Source: Salimicrobium halophilum (GTDB taxonomy: Bacteria; Bacillota; Bacilli; Bacillales; Halobacillaceae). From it: 64,000 nt of DNA. Numbering within the stretch: the first letter of the stretch is position 1; each line of letters begins with the position of its first letter. This document shows, piece after piece, positions 1 through 7,868 of the stretch. Made by a program: the position numbers and the translations under genes. Location of the stretch: positions 1 to 64,000 of the forward strand of contig NZ_FNEV01000010.1 in the NCBI RefSeq assembly GCF_900100295.1. Direction: 5' to 3'. The notes beneath the pieces are model-generated. The model did no database searches and was not told the DNA's origin. It saw nothing but the letters and a program-made list of their open reading frames with translations.

Positions 1-193
1 TACCCGGCATTAGCCCCGGTTTCCCGGGGTTATTCCGGTCTTACAGGTAGGTTGCCCACGTGTTACTCACCCGTCCGCCGCTCGTTCCACGAGCGTCCGC
101 CCCGAAGGGCTTCAGCTCGCTTCCCGCGCTCGACTTGCATGTATTAGGCACGCCGCCAGCGTTCGTCCTGAGCCAGGATCAAACTCTCCATAA
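1..193 (-). rRNA. 16S ribosomal RNA, 5' end only
   Basis: The reverse complement contains the conserved 16S start (GAGTTTGATCCTGGCTCAG), followed by the GACGAACGCTGGCGGCGTGCC region. The gene runs off the left edge of the window, so only about the first 190 nt are present. The mature 5' end near 193 is estimated. It lies downstream of the tRNA cluster on the same strand, an arrangement of tRNA genes ahead of an rRNA operon. Confidence 0.97.
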
Positions 194-250
194 GAGTATT
201 GATTAGCTCAATAGTAATTTTAAAAAAATTGACGCATGGCATAAAACATT

Positions 251-268
251 GTTCAGTTTTCAAAGATC
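251..268 (-). promoter_or_regulatory. boxA-like antitermination site in the 16S leader
   Basis: The minus strand reads GATCTTTGAAAACTGAAC between tRNA-Ile and 16S. This resembles the TCTTTGAAAACT boxA core found in Bacillus rRNA leaders. Assignment is by similarity from memory. Confidence 0.5.
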
Positions 269-274
269 TAATCA

Positions 275-351
275 TGGTGGGCCTGAGTGGACTTGAACCA
301 CCGACCTCACGCTTATCAGGCGTGCGCTCTGACCGACTGAGCTACAGGCCC
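275..351 (-). tRNA. tRNA-Ile(GAU)
   Basis: A complete cloverleaf can be read: GGGCCTG acceptor arm paired to CAGGCCC, anticodon GAT in the CTGATAA loop, GGTTCAAGTCC T-arm, encoded CCA end. It is the last tRNA before 16S. Confidence 0.96.
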
Positions 352-363
352 ATGTATTTATAA

Positions 364-437
364 TGGAGCGGGTGAGGGGAATCGAACCCCCGTCATCAGC
401 TTGGAAGGCTGAGGTTTTACCATTAAACTACACCCGC
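364..437 (-). tRNA. tRNA-Gly(UCC)
   Basis: Acceptor GCGGGTG pairs with CACCCGC. The anticodon loop is CTTCCAA with anticodon TCC, the T-arm is GGTTCGATTCC, and CCA is encoded. Confidence 0.96.
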
Positions 438-460
438 ATTCTTTTGTAAGGAAGTATCGA

Positions 461-537
461 TGGTCGGGAAGACAGGATTCGAACCTGCGACCCCTTGGTC
501 CCAAACCAAGTGCTCTACCAAGCTGAGCTACTTCCCG
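461..537 (-). tRNA. tRNA-Pro(UGG)
   Basis: Acceptor CGGGAAG, anticodon TGG in loop TTTGGGA, T-arm GGTTCGAATCC, encoded CCA. Confidence 0.96.
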
Positions 538-547
538 TAAGAAGAAA

Positions 548-624
<77 letters not shown>

Positions 625-643
625 CTATATGAAATTACGAAAG

Positions 644-728
<85 letters not shown>

Positions 729-738
729 ATGGAATTAA

Positions 739-823
739 TGGTGCGGGTGGAGGGACTTGAACCCCCACGTCGTAAGACACTAGATCCTAAATCTAGCGCG
801 TCTGCCAATTCCGCCACCCCGGC
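739..823 (-). tRNA. tRNA-Leu(UAG), copy 1, with a mismatched acceptor stem
   Basis: The body is identical to the second tRNA-Leu(UAG) at 948-1029 from the D-arm to the T-arm, with anticodon TAG and an encoded CCA. The 5' end reads GCCGGGG instead of GCGGGTG, while the 3' strand still reads CACCCGC. This leaves C3-C70 and G6-A67 mismatches. The GCCGGGGTGGCGG start is the one usual for Bacillus tRNA-Leu(UAA), so the gene looks chimeric. It may be poorly functional or an assembly join. Confidence 0.85.
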
Positions 824-868
824 ATGGCAGTTTTGCCGCTTTGCGGCCGCACCAACTATTAAGTAAAG

Positions 869-940
869 AGCGGAAGACGGGATTCGAACCCGCGACCCCC
901 ACCTTGGCAAGGTGGTGTTCTACCGCTGAACTACTTCCGC
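869..940 (-). tRNA. tRNA-Gly(GCC)
   Basis: Acceptor GCGGAAG, anticodon GCC in loop TTGCCAA, T-arm GGTTCGAATCC, discriminator U. CCA is not encoded. Confidence 0.95.
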
Positions 941-947
941 AAAGAAG

Positions 948-1029
948 TGCGGGTGGAGGGACTTGAACCCCCACGTCGTAAGACACTAGATCCTAAATCT
1001 AGCGCGTCTGCCAATTCCGCCACACCCGC
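948..1029 (-). tRNA. tRNA-Leu(UAG), copy 2
   Basis: Acceptor GCGGGTG pairs perfectly with CACCCGC. Anticodon TAG sits in a long-variable-arm body shared with copy 1. CCA is not encoded. Confidence 0.95.
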
Positions 1030-1039
1030 TTGGGAGTTA

Positions 1040-1112
1040 TGAGCCATGGAGGGCTCGAACCTCCGACCCTCTGATTAAAAGTCAGATGCTCTACCAACTG
1101 AGCTAATGGCTC
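1040..1112 (-). tRNA. tRNA-Lys(UUU)
   Basis: Acceptor GAGCCAT pairs with ATGGCTC, and the anticodon is TTT in loop CTTTTAA. CCA is not encoded. It is the first tRNA after the internal promoter at 1151-1179. Confidence 0.95.
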
Positions 1113-1150
1113 GCTATGAAAACCGCATTCGTTTTTCAAGCACAAAAGCT

Positions 1151-1179
1151 ATTATATAACTTTGCGTTTTTGAAGTCAA
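1151..1179 (-). promoter_or_regulatory. Internal sigma-A-type promoter of the tRNA/rRNA cluster
   Basis: On the minus strand TTGACT is followed after 17 bp by a consensus TATAAT, in the gap between tRNA-Gln and tRNA-Lys. It would drive tRNA-Lys through the rRNA operon. Confidence 0.8.
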
Positions 1180-1199
1180 GAGAAAATTCAAAAGAAAAA

Positions 1200-1274
1200 T
1201 GGCTGGGCTAGCTGGATTCGAACCAGCGCATGACGGTACCAAAAACCGTTGCCTTACCGCTTGGCTATAGCCCA
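1200..1274 (-). tRNA. tRNA-Gln(UUG)
   Basis: Acceptor TGGGCTA, anticodon TTG in loop TTTTGGT, T-arm GGTTCGAATCC, encoded CCA. Confidence 0.95.
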
Positions 1275-1282
1275 ATCATTAA

Positions 1283-1359
1283 TGGCGGTCCGGACGGGAC
1301 TCGAACCCGCGACCTCCTGCGTGACAGGCAGGCATTCTAACCAACTGAACTACCGGACC
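1283..1359 (-). tRNA. tRNA-Asp(GUC)
   Basis: Acceptor GGTCCGG pairs with CCGGACC, anticodon GTC in loop CTGTCAC, encoded CCA. Confidence 0.95.
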
Positions 1360-1363
1360 GGAG

Positions 1364-1435
1364 TGACCCGTACGGGATTCGAACCCGTGTTACCGCCGTG
1401 AAAGGGCGGTGTCTTAACCACTTGACCAACGGGCC
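1364..1435 (-). tRNA. tRNA-Glu(UUC)
   Basis: Acceptor GGCCCGT pairs with ACGGGTC through one G-U pair. Anticodon TTC lies in loop CTTTCAC. CCA is not encoded. Confidence 0.95.
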
Positions 1436-1438
1436 ATA

Positions 1439-1529
1439 TGGCGGAGAAGGAGGGATTTGAACCCTCGCGCCGCTTACGCGACCTACACCCTTAGCAGGGG
1501 CGCCTCTTCAGCCACTTGAGTACTTCTCC
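1439..1529 (-). tRNA. tRNA-Ser(GCU)
   Basis: Class II tRNA with a long variable arm. Acceptor GGAGAAG, anticodon GCT in loop CTGCTAA, encoded CCA. Confidence 0.95.
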
Positions 1530-1533
1530 GTAA

Positions 1534-1608
1534 TGGCTCCACCGGTAGGATTCGAACCTACGACCGATCGGTTAACAGCCGATTGCTCTACCACTGAGCT
1601 ACGGTGGA
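1534..1608 (-). tRNA. tRNA-Asn(GUU)
   Basis: Acceptor TCCACCG, anticodon GTT in loop CTGTTAA, T-arm GGTTCGAATCC, encoded CCA. It is the first gene of the minus-strand cluster. Confidence 0.95.
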
Positions 1609-1639
1609 ATAGTATGTCGCAAAATCAGCGACGTTTAAT

Positions 1640-1668
1640 ATCATACAATATGTATCTTTTCGTGTCAA
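1640..1668 (-). promoter_or_regulatory. Sigma-A-type promoter of the tRNA cluster
   Basis: On the minus strand a perfect TTGACA is followed after 17 bp by TATGAT, ending 31 bp before tRNA-Asn. Confidence 0.85.
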
Positions 1669-1747
1669 ACACTTTTTTTCGTGAAAAATGTTTTAGCGCC
1701 GCTCTCTTTCGACGGCTATACTAATTTAACACGGGGACATGCTTTCG

Positions 1748-2203
1748 TCAATAACTTTCCTTTAACTTTTTTAAAATACCTTTACATCTCCCGCACCTGT
1801 ATTTCTTTACATCCACACGTCTCTGTCTTTTATACAGGTAGCCGCACGTTTCGCACTTGTATTCATGCATAGGACGCCTCTTTGCCGAAGGCAGTGGGGT
1901 GCAGTGTCTCGGGGAATTCGTTTCTTTCAGCAATTGGCGGAATTCTTTGTCCCGGTGGTTATACCCTTTCCCTTCTATATGAAGGTGGTAATGGCACAGC
2001 TCGTGTTTGATGATCCCTTCTACTTCATCCTTTCCCCACTCATCTAAGTAAGAAGGATTGATTTCGATCTTCCTTTTCCCCGGCAAATATCTTCCGCCGG
2101 TCGTGCGCAGACGTTTATTGAAACTTATGTGGTCTTTGAATTCGCGACCGAACTGATCGGCGGAAATCTGCCTGGTCCACTCCAGCAACTGCTCATCCGT
2201 CAT
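1748..2203 (-). CDS. SprT-like zinc metalloprotease family protein (YdcK)
   Basis: This is a 151-residue SprT-like protein, the size of B. subtilis YdcK. It carries the zinc-protease signature HELCHYH with further His downstream. Near the C-terminus is a zinc ribbon with two CxxC pairs (CETCG and CGRCKG). SprT-family proteins resemble Spartan proteases, but the substrate in Bacillus is not established. The ATG at 2203 is preferred over a GTG at 2212 because AGAGGT lies 7 nt upstream of the ATG and overlaps the GTG. The position between tex and a tRNA cluster matches B. subtilis. Confidence 0.9.
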   Translation of the reverse strand: MTDEQLLEWTRQISADQFGREFKDHISFNKRLRTTGGRYLPGKRKIEINPSYLDEWGKDEVEGIIKHELCHYHLHIEGKGYNHRDKEFRQLLKETNSPRHCTPLPSAKRRPMHEYKCETCGYLYKRQRRVDVKKYRCGRCKGILKKLKESY

Positions 2204-2258
2204 ATCCTTCACCTCTTTTTCTTTTTTGCATATCCTGTCAGTACAGGGGAGTGATCTT

Positions 2259-2378
2259 ATGCCTTCCTGGCTTATATCTCAACTGAGAGAAGCATACCGA
2301 TATAAAAACATCCCTCGCATACTGCTGCTCAACCGATGCTGGTTCTACTATGATACCATATGGAAAAAAGAAACCTGA
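2259..2378 (+). CDS. cmpA: Cortex morphogenetic protein CmpA
   Basis: A 39-residue ORF starts with MPSWLISQ and contains LNRCWFYY, which closely resembles B. subtilis CmpA (MPTWLK..., LNQCWFYY). CmpA is a sporulation quality-control protein that promotes ClpXP-dependent removal of the coat protein SpoIVA when the envelope is built wrongly. An AGGGGAGTG ribosome site lies just upstream. The position between ydcK and tex, on the opposite strand, is also as in B. subtilis. Its presence suggests an endospore former. The stop codon lies inside the tex terminator hairpin. Confidence 0.88.
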   Translation: MPSWLISQLREAYRYKNIPRILLLNRCWFYYDTIWKKET

Positions 2379-2399
2379 AGGGGACTCCCCTTCAGGTTA
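2361..2399 (-). terminator. Rho-independent terminator of tex
   Basis: A hairpin AACCTGAAGGGG / CCCCTTCAGGTT directly follows the tex stop and, on the minus strand, is followed by TTTCTTTTTT. Confidence 0.85.
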
Positions 2400-4538
2400 T
2401 GATTGTTTGACCATCGTCAAAGCGACACGCTGTTTCTTCAGATCCACTTCTTCCACCCAGACGGTTACCACATCTCCGACAGAAACGACATCCATCGGGT
2501 GCTTGACGAATCGATTGGCGAGCTTCGAAATGTGGACGAGCCCGTCCTGTTTTACTCCGATATCGACAAATGCACCGAAGTCTACGACGTTTCGTACCGT
2601 ACCTTCGAGTTCCATCCCTTTTTCGAGATCTTCCATTGTAAGTACATTCGTCTTAAGTAGTGGTTTCGGAAGATCATCCCTCAGGTCACGGGACGGTTTC
2701 TTCAAGGAAACGATGATATCCTCCAGTGTCCACGCCCCTATTCCGAGCCGATCCGCTGTAGCGCGGACATCCACTGCATCCAATTTCTCCGAAAGGGCGG
2801 TCGTACCGATGTCGCCTTTCTGGACTCCGAGCTCTTCGAGGAGCTGACGAACCGCCGGATAACTCTCCGGGTGAATCGGAGTCTGATCGAGCGGGTCTTT
2901 TCCTTCAGGTATACGCAGGAATCCGATACTCTGCTCAAACGTCTTGGCTCCGAGTCTCGGTACGTCTTTCAGTTCTTTACGGGTATCGAATTTCCCTATT
3001 TCTTCCCGCTTCTTCACGATATTTCCGGCGACTGTCTTATTCAGCCCTGACACATATTGAAGCAAGGAAGAGGAAGCCGTATTCGCATTGACCCCTACCT
3101 GGTTGACGGCCGTCTCCACCACAAACGTCAGGGATTCGTTCAACCGTTTCTGACTCACGTCATGCTGGTACTGACCCACCCCGATAGATTTAGGGTCGAT
3201 TTTCACAAGTTCCGCCAGTGGATCCTGGACCCTTCTGGCAATCGAAACAGCGCTCCGCTCTTCCACCTGAAAATCAGGGAATTCTTCACGGGCGAGCTTC
3301 GAAGCGGAATAGACACTTGCCCCCGCTTCATTCACAATCATGTATGGCGCTTCCCAGGCATGCTTCTGGATGAGCCCCGCAAAGAACTGCTCCGTTTCAC
3401 GGGAGGCCGTTCCATTTCCTATAGCAAACAATTCAATGCCGTACTTATCCATGAACTCCGTTACTTTCTTCTCCGCCCCCTGTTCGTCCTTACGAGGAGG
3501 CGTAGGGTAAATGACGGAAATATCCAGGACTTTCCCGGTCTCATCTACGACGGCGAGCTTACATCCGCTTTTATAAGCAGGGTCTACCCCGAGCACGGTC
3601 TTCCCACGGAGCGGTGGCTGCAGAAGCAGACTGCGTAAGTTCTCGGAGAATACCTGGATTGCCTGTTCCTCCGCTTTCTCTGTGAGTTCTTTACGAACCT
3701 CTCTTTCGGTGGAAGGTTTGATCAGCCGTTTGTAGCCATCTTCCACTGCTTCCTGTAGAATGTCCTGCTTCTCCGCCCCGGTTTTCCGTTGAAGATAAAA
3801 AAGGATGCGGTCCTCCGGAGGATGGATGTTCACTTTCAGGACACCTTCCTTTTCCCCTCTGTTAAGAGCCAGGATCCGGTGAGAGACAAGACTCTTCAGG
3901 GATTCCTGAAATTCATAATACATTTCGTAGACCCCTTTTTCATCAAGGTCTTCCTTCTTCACTTCTGATGAAATAGAACCTTTGTATGTCTCTTTCCGGA
4001 TGTAGTCCCGGTACTCCGGTTCATCGGCGATCCATTCTGCTATGATGTCCTGGACACCCTGAAGCACATCTTCCGCGGTATGTAATTCGTTCTCTTCCGA
4101 TATATAACCTTTCGCTTCCTCCTCCGCTGACGCCTGGGGGTCTTCCCATACAAGCTTCGCCAGTGGTTCCAGTCCTTTTTCTTTAGCGACAGTCGCTCTC
4201 GTTCTTCTTTTCTGCTTATACGGACGATACAGGTCTTCGATTTTCTGAAGTTTCTCGGCCTGTTCGAGATCCTTCTTCAACTCGGGGGTAAGCTTTCCCT
4301 GTTCGTCGATAAGACGAATGACTTCTTCTTTCCGCTTCCTCACGTTCTGTTCATACGTATAGCTATCTTCAATATCTTTGATCTGCACTTCATCTAATCC
4401 GCCTGTCTGATCTTTACGATAACGGGCGATGAAGGGGACGGTGAAATCTTCTCCGAGCAGCTTCAATACTTCGTTGACTGCTGATTCTTTGATCGATGTC
4501 TCGGAAGCCACCTTTTTGATTACTGTTTGATCCATCAT
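2397..4538 (-). CDS. tex: Tex-family transcription accessory protein, S1 RNA-binding
   Basis: A 713-residue Tex protein (YdcI in B. subtilis, about 719). The order is: N-terminal helical region (DEVQIKDIEDSY, then the RPYKQKRRTRA motif), a YqgF/RNase H-like domain around 320-430 (VLGVDPAYKSGCKLAVVD), helix-hairpin-helix repeats around 490-560, and a C-terminal S1 domain (GTVRNVVDFGAFVDIGV). Tex is a nucleic-acid-binding factor linked to transcription. The chosen start is the first of two ATGs after the GGGAGG ribosome site, 7 nt away. An upstream in-frame extension of 34 codons runs through the preceding terminator and is unlikely to be coding. Confidence 0.93.
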   Translation of the reverse strand: MMDQTVIKKVASETSIKESAVNEVLKLLGEDFTVPFIARYRKDQTGGLDEVQIKDIEDSYTYEQNVRKRKEEVIRLIDEQGKLTPELKKDLEQAEKLQKIEDLYRPYKQKRRTRATVAKEKGLEPLAKLVWEDPQASAEEEAKGYISEENELHTAEDVLQGVQDIIAEWIADEPEYRDYIRKETYKGSISSEVKKEDLDEKGVYEMYYEFQESLKSLVSHRILALNRGEKEGVLKVNIHPPEDRILFYLQRKTGAEKQDILQEAVEDGYKRLIKPSTEREVRKELTEKAEEQAIQVFSENLRSLLLQPPLRGKTVLGVDPAYKSGCKLAVVDETGKVLDISVIYPTPPRKDEQGAEKKVTEFMDKYGIELFAIGNGTASRETEQFFAGLIQKHAWEAPYMIVNEAGASVYSASKLAREEFPDFQVEERSAVSIARRVQDPLAELVKIDPKSIGVGQYQHDVSQKRLNESLTFVVETAVNQVGVNANTASSSLLQYVSGLNKTVAGNIVKKREEIGKFDTRKELKDVPRLGAKTFEQSIGFLRIPEGKDPLDQTPIHPESYPAVRQLLEELGVQKGDIGTTALSEKLDAVDVRATADRLGIGAWTLEDIIVSLKKPSRDLRDDLPKPLLKTNVLTMEDLEKGMELEGTVRNVVDFGAFVDIGVKQDGLVHISKLANRFVKHPMDVVSVGDVVTVWVEEVDLKKQRVALTMVKQS

Positions 4539-4582
4539 TTCCATGCCTCCCTTACCAATCTTCCTCCATTGTACCAGAAACG

Positions 4583-4620
4583 AAAAAAGCCTCACTCTTT
4601 TCTTTAAAGAATGAGACTTT
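4583..4620 (-). terminator. Terminator of the sigB operon
   Basis: On the minus strand the hairpin AAAGTCTCATTCTTT / AAAGAAAAGAGTGAGGCTTT (imperfect) is followed by TTTTTTC. It starts directly at the rsbX stop. Confidence 0.8.
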
Positions 4621-5211
4621 CTAGTTATATTCCATTGCAATCAACGTCGTATCATCCGACCGTGATTGACCGAACTCCAGGTCGTACTGATCAATCAGAT
4701 CCTGCACTGTCTTCGCCCGGTAGAAAAGCTTGGACAACTTCCTTTCGTCTACGCCATCAGAAAAAACGAGAAATCTCATCCCTTCCTCGAGCGTTCCACG
4801 TTTGACACGAAGGTCCCGCGGATAACCTGCCAAATACCCCGGCAGAGGAATGTTTCTGCTTTTCGTTCCAGCCGCATCAACGATTACGATCCCTATGTTA
4901 CCGATAGAAGAGTAAGCATAAGCTTTCTCTTTCTTATCAATACGCAAAATACCTAAAACAACGCCCCGTTTTCCACTTAAAACCCGGTTGCATTGTTCCA
5001 CCAGATAGCGGATCGTGGCGTCAGGGTTCTCTTCAATCACTTTCATCACAGCCTCCGACGCGTCTTTGGCGAGCTCTCCGCTTCCAAGACCATCTGCGAG
5101 GGCGCATATGAAGTTATCGTCCGTTTCATTATAAATGTAGCTGTCCCCACAAAAATAATTTCCCTGCTTCGCCTTTTGGTACGTCGCTACATTCAGGGAC
5201 GGCTTGTCCAT
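4621..5211 (-). CDS. rsbX: RsbX, PP2C-type phosphatase, stressosome feedback
   Basis: A 196-residue single-domain PP2C/SpoIIE-type phosphatase. It has metal-binding acidic motifs ALADGLGSG near the N-terminus, VFSDGVDE in the middle and SDDTTLIA at the end. Known role: RsbX dephosphorylates RsbS and RsbR and resets the stressosome after stress. It is the last gene of the operon. Its ATG overlaps the sigB stop codon (TAATG), so translation is probably coupled. Confidence 0.93.
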   Translation of the reverse strand: MDKPSLNVATYQKAKQGNYFCGDSYIYNETDDNFICALADGLGSGELAKDASEAVMKVIEENPDATIRYLVEQCNRVLSGKRGVVLGILRIDKKEKAYAYSSIGNIGIVIVDAAGTKSRNIPLPGYLAGYPRDLRVKRGTLEEGMRFLVFSDGVDERKLSKLFYRAKTVQDLIDQYDLEFGQSRSDDTTLIAMEYN

Positions 5212-5993
5212 TAGCGGAAAGCCTCCATCGATTCGGATTGAAGAGCTTCCCTAAGCTTACGCAAGGCGCGGCGCTGCAATCGGGACACGTGCATTTGCGA
5301 AATACCGAGCTGTTCTCCTGTATCCTTCTGGCTCATGTTTTTGAAGTAGGTGCACTGAAGAATCTCCTGTTCTCTTTCACTGAGAATAGGAAGAACTTTC
5401 TCCAAAAGCATTCGCTGGTCGATGTTTTCGTATCCATCTTCCTGATCACCGATAAGGTCGAGAATCGTGACCGTACTTCCGTCAGAATCGGCCTCGATTT
5501 TACGGTCCACCGATAATGCTTTATAGCTTTTGCCCATTTCCATGGTCTCCAGTACATCCTCTTCGGAAACTTCCAGGTATTCGGAAATTTCAACGACGGA
5601 TGGAGAACGTTGCAAGTCGCTCGTAAGTTCCTCGGCCGCTTTCTTGATTTTCGGACCGAGTTCTTTGATACGGCGCGGGACATGGACACTCCATGTCTTA
5701 TCACGGATGAAACGTTTGATTTCCCCGATGATCGTCGGGATAGCGAACGATTCGAAAGACTTACCGTAAGAAGGGTCGTACCTTCTGATAGCAGCAAGTA
5801 AGCCGAGCATTCCAACCTGTACGAGGTCTTCATGGATGGTACTGTTTTTGCTGTATTTTCTTGCGATCGATTCTACAAGATCGTTGTATACGAGGACGAT
5901 TTTCTCCTGCACTTCTTCATCGCGGGGGTTGTCTTGCAAGTAAGCGATCCACTCGTATACTTCATCATTGTGATGTTGATACTTGGTCGCCAT
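5211..5993 (-). CDS. sigB: RNA polymerase sigma factor SigB
   Basis: A 260-residue sigma-70 family factor of SigB/SigF type. Region 2 is visible around DLVQVGMLGLLAAIRRYDPSYG and FESFAIPTIIGEIKRFIRDK. Region 3 follows with RRIKELGPKIKKA, and region 4 is LSEREQEILQCTYF followed by QLGISQMHVSRLQRRAL. SigB directs the general stress regulon. The ATG at 5993 sits 6 nt after AGGTGG, while an upstream in-frame ATG has no good ribosome site. The start overlaps the end of rsbW by 29 nt. Confidence 0.96.
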   Translation of the reverse strand: MATKYQHHNDEVYEWIAYLQDNPRDEEVQEKIVLVYNDLVESIARKYSKNSTIHEDLVQVGMLGLLAAIRRYDPSYGKSFESFAIPTIIGEIKRFIRDKTWSVHVPRRIKELGPKIKKAAEELTSDLQRSPSVVEISEYLEVSEEDVLETMEMGKSYKALSVDRKIEADSDGSTVTILDLIGDQEDGYENIDQRMLLEKVLPILSEREQEILQCTYFKNMSQKDTGEQLGISQMHVSRLQRRALRKLREALQSESMEAFR

Positions 5994-6444
5994 CACGGCC
6001 CACCTCATTTTCATGGAGATATTTCGTCATCAGCACGATCACTCCATGCTCACTCTTGATTTCGACTTTATCCATCAAAGCATCGATGAGAAACAGTCCG
6101 AATCCGCCTTCACGAAGATCTTCTACGCTATCTTCCTGCTGGTAAGGTCCGATTTCTTCTTTCACCTGCTCGAGGTTAAAGCTTCCGCCATGATCCGCAA
6201 CCATAATTTCCAAACGATCCGTGTACACCCCGCAACCTATAGTGAGTTCGCCATCTTCCTCCCCACTATAAGCGTGCTCCACACCATTTGTTATCGCTTC
6301 GGATACTGCCACTTTCAAATCTTCGATATCTTCATAGCTGAATCCCATACGGTTAGCGATACCTGATACACTCAGGCGAACGACACCAATATATTCAGGC
6401 TTGGCCGGTACTTTCACTTCAACGAAATCAAATGTATCCACCAT
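5965..6444 (-). CDS. rsbW: RsbW, anti-sigma-B factor and serine kinase
   Basis: A 159-residue GHKL-fold kinase. The N-box EAITNGVEHAY is near residue 50 and a glycine-rich lid DLREGGFGLFLI is near residue 110. RsbW binds and holds SigB, and phosphorylates RsbV in unstressed cells. Its start overlaps the rsbV stop (TAATG) and its end overlaps sigB, so the three partners are translationally linked. Confidence 0.95.
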   Translation of the reverse strand: MVDTFDFVEVKVPAKPEYIGVVRLSVSGIANRMGFSYEDIEDLKVAVSEAITNGVEHAYSGEEDGELTIGCGVYTDRLEIMVADHGGSFNLEQVKEEIGPYQQEDSVEDLREGGFGLFLIDALMDKVEIKSEHGVIVLMTKYLHENEVGRDGDQVSTSQ

Positions 6445-6776
6445 TACATGCCACCTCTGACGGAGGTATCGATCTCCATTATTTCCGTAAGTCCGGTTAT
6501 CTTGAACAGACGGTATACGCGGTCTTCCATTTGTACCAGTCGCATTCTTGATCCATGTTCCTTCGTGGATTTGAGTGCGCTGATGAACGTACCAAGCCCG
6601 GTGGAATCCATGTAGTTCACTCCTCCGAGGTCTACTTCTACCAGAGCATTCTCCGCTTCTGTAAGCGGCAGCAGCTCCTCCTTCAATTTCGGAGCCGTGA
6701 ACGCGTCCACTTCCCCTTCAAGCGTCATCACCGAATAACGCTCTTCCGGCTGTTTTACATCTATATTTAAATTCAC
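6444..6776 (-). CDS. rsbV: RsbV, anti-anti-sigma factor (STAS domain)
   Basis: A 110-residue STAS protein. The phospho-acceptor serine lies in NYMDSTGLGTF (Ser58 here, matching Ser56 in B. subtilis). Dephosphorylated RsbV takes RsbW away from SigB. The GTG at 6776 is chosen because GGAGGAG lies 8 nt upstream and because it gives the family length. A further upstream ATG would start inside the promoter region. Confidence 0.93.
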   Translation of the reverse strand: MNLNIDVKQPEERYSVMTLEGEVDAFTAPKLKEELLPLTEAENALVEVDLGGVNYMDSTGLGTFISALKSTKEHGSRMRLVQMEDRVYRLFKITGLTEIMEIDTSVRGGM

Positions 6777-6822
6777 TTGAGACACTCCTCCCTGTGTTGC
6801 TTCAAAGTAACTAATCCTACGT

Positions 6823-6848
6823 ATTCCCATCACTCTGTGTGATTAAAC
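6823..6848 (-). promoter_or_regulatory. Sigma-B promoter ahead of rsbV (autoregulation)
   Basis: On the minus strand GTTTAA is followed after 14 bp by GGGAAT, close to the sigma-B consensus GTTTAA-N12-14-GGGTAT. It lies just upstream of rsbV, the position of the internal sigB promoter in B. subtilis. The -35 element coincides with the last codon and stop of rsbU (GTT TAA). Confidence 0.8.
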
Positions 6849-7853
6849 ATCTCTTTTCAAAACAATCAGGGTGAAATCATCACGCAGCTGAAAATCCTGA
6901 AGGCGTTCAAAATACTTGTATACGTTCTCGACGATTTCCTGCGAAGGAAGGTCTTTATACTCCCGGATTACTTCGAGAATCTCTTCCTGTTCAATGAAAT
7001 CGTCTCCTTTTCTGCATTCCGTAACCCCATCTGTCAGCAAAACGATCATATCGCCTTCGTCGACCTGTTTCTGGTACTGCTCGTACATCGAGTCAGGAGA
7101 AACACCAAGTACGAGTCCTGGCGCTGATATTTCCTCGAATTCATCTCTCTCTTTGTGATAGTAGAATCCCGGTTCATGACCTGCGGATGCATAGGAAAAC
7201 GTATTGTCTTCTGTATTGTACATTCCATACATCATGGTGATGAACATATTCGAATCTACGTTCCTCTCCACCACGCGGTTGAGACTTCCAAGGATATATT
7301 TCGGATCCATCCGCAACTCAGGAAAACTGTCCATCGCATATTTGATCATGGACATACACAAAGCTGCCGGGACACCTTTTCCTATCACGTCAGCCACAGC
7401 CACACCGAGCGATCCTTCATCATCGATGACAAAATGGTGATAGTCCCCGTTCATCTGTTTAGCCGGGACACTCAAGGCTCCGATGTCCAGACCCTCTATT
7501 TCCGGTTTGGTTGTAGATAGTAATGTTTTCTGCATATTGGCCGCCACGGATATTTCTGACTTCAATTCCAACTGTTTCTCACGAAGAGCCTGAAACTCTT
7601 GATAAGCCAGACCGTAGGACATCATTGTTTCCATCAGAAAATCAAACGAATCCAGAATATAATCCGGAAGTTCCGGGTATAGTTCCTGCAATGAACGCAA
7701 GTGGACATTTATGATCTCTTCCGGAGAGATATTCTGTTGCATGGATTGTTTACTGAATTGCTCAGCCTGATAGAGCGCACGTTCATCTTTCGTGCGAATG
7801 TACTCTGCCAATAAATCACGGTAATTCTCAAGGTCCAGCCTTAAGGTATTCAT
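6843..7853 (-). CDS. rsbU: RsbU, PP2C phosphatase activating RsbV
   Basis: A 336-residue protein with an N-terminal helical RsbT-binding domain (about 1-110) and a C-terminal PP2C phosphatase domain. Metal motifs seen: NGDYHHFVIDD, VAVADVIGKGVPAAL, VLLTDGVTE and LRDDFTLIVLK. When released RsbT binds, RsbU removes phosphate from RsbV and so frees SigB. The start is supported by AGGGAGGG just upstream of the ATG. Confidence 0.95.
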   Translation of the reverse strand: MNTLRLDLENYRDLLAEYIRTKDERALYQAEQFSKQSMQQNISPEEIINVHLRSLQELYPELPDYILDSFDFLMETMMSYGLAYQEFQALREKQLELKSEISVAANMQKTLLSTTKPEIEGLDIGALSVPAKQMNGDYHHFVIDDEGSLGVAVADVIGKGVPAALCMSMIKYAMDSFPELRMDPKYILGSLNRVVERNVDSNMFITMMYGMYNTEDNTFSYASAGHEPGFYYHKERDEFEEISAPGLVLGVSPDSMYEQYQKQVDEGDMIVLLTDGVTECRKGDDFIEQEEILEVIREYKDLPSQEIVENVYKYFERLQDFQLRDDFTLIVLKRDV

Positions 7854-7868
7854 TGTTCACCCTCCCTT

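Noticed and set aside
3057-3638. 193-codon plus-strand frame inside tex
   Set aside because: It lies antisense to a clear conserved gene and has no family features; it follows from codon bias in the real gene.
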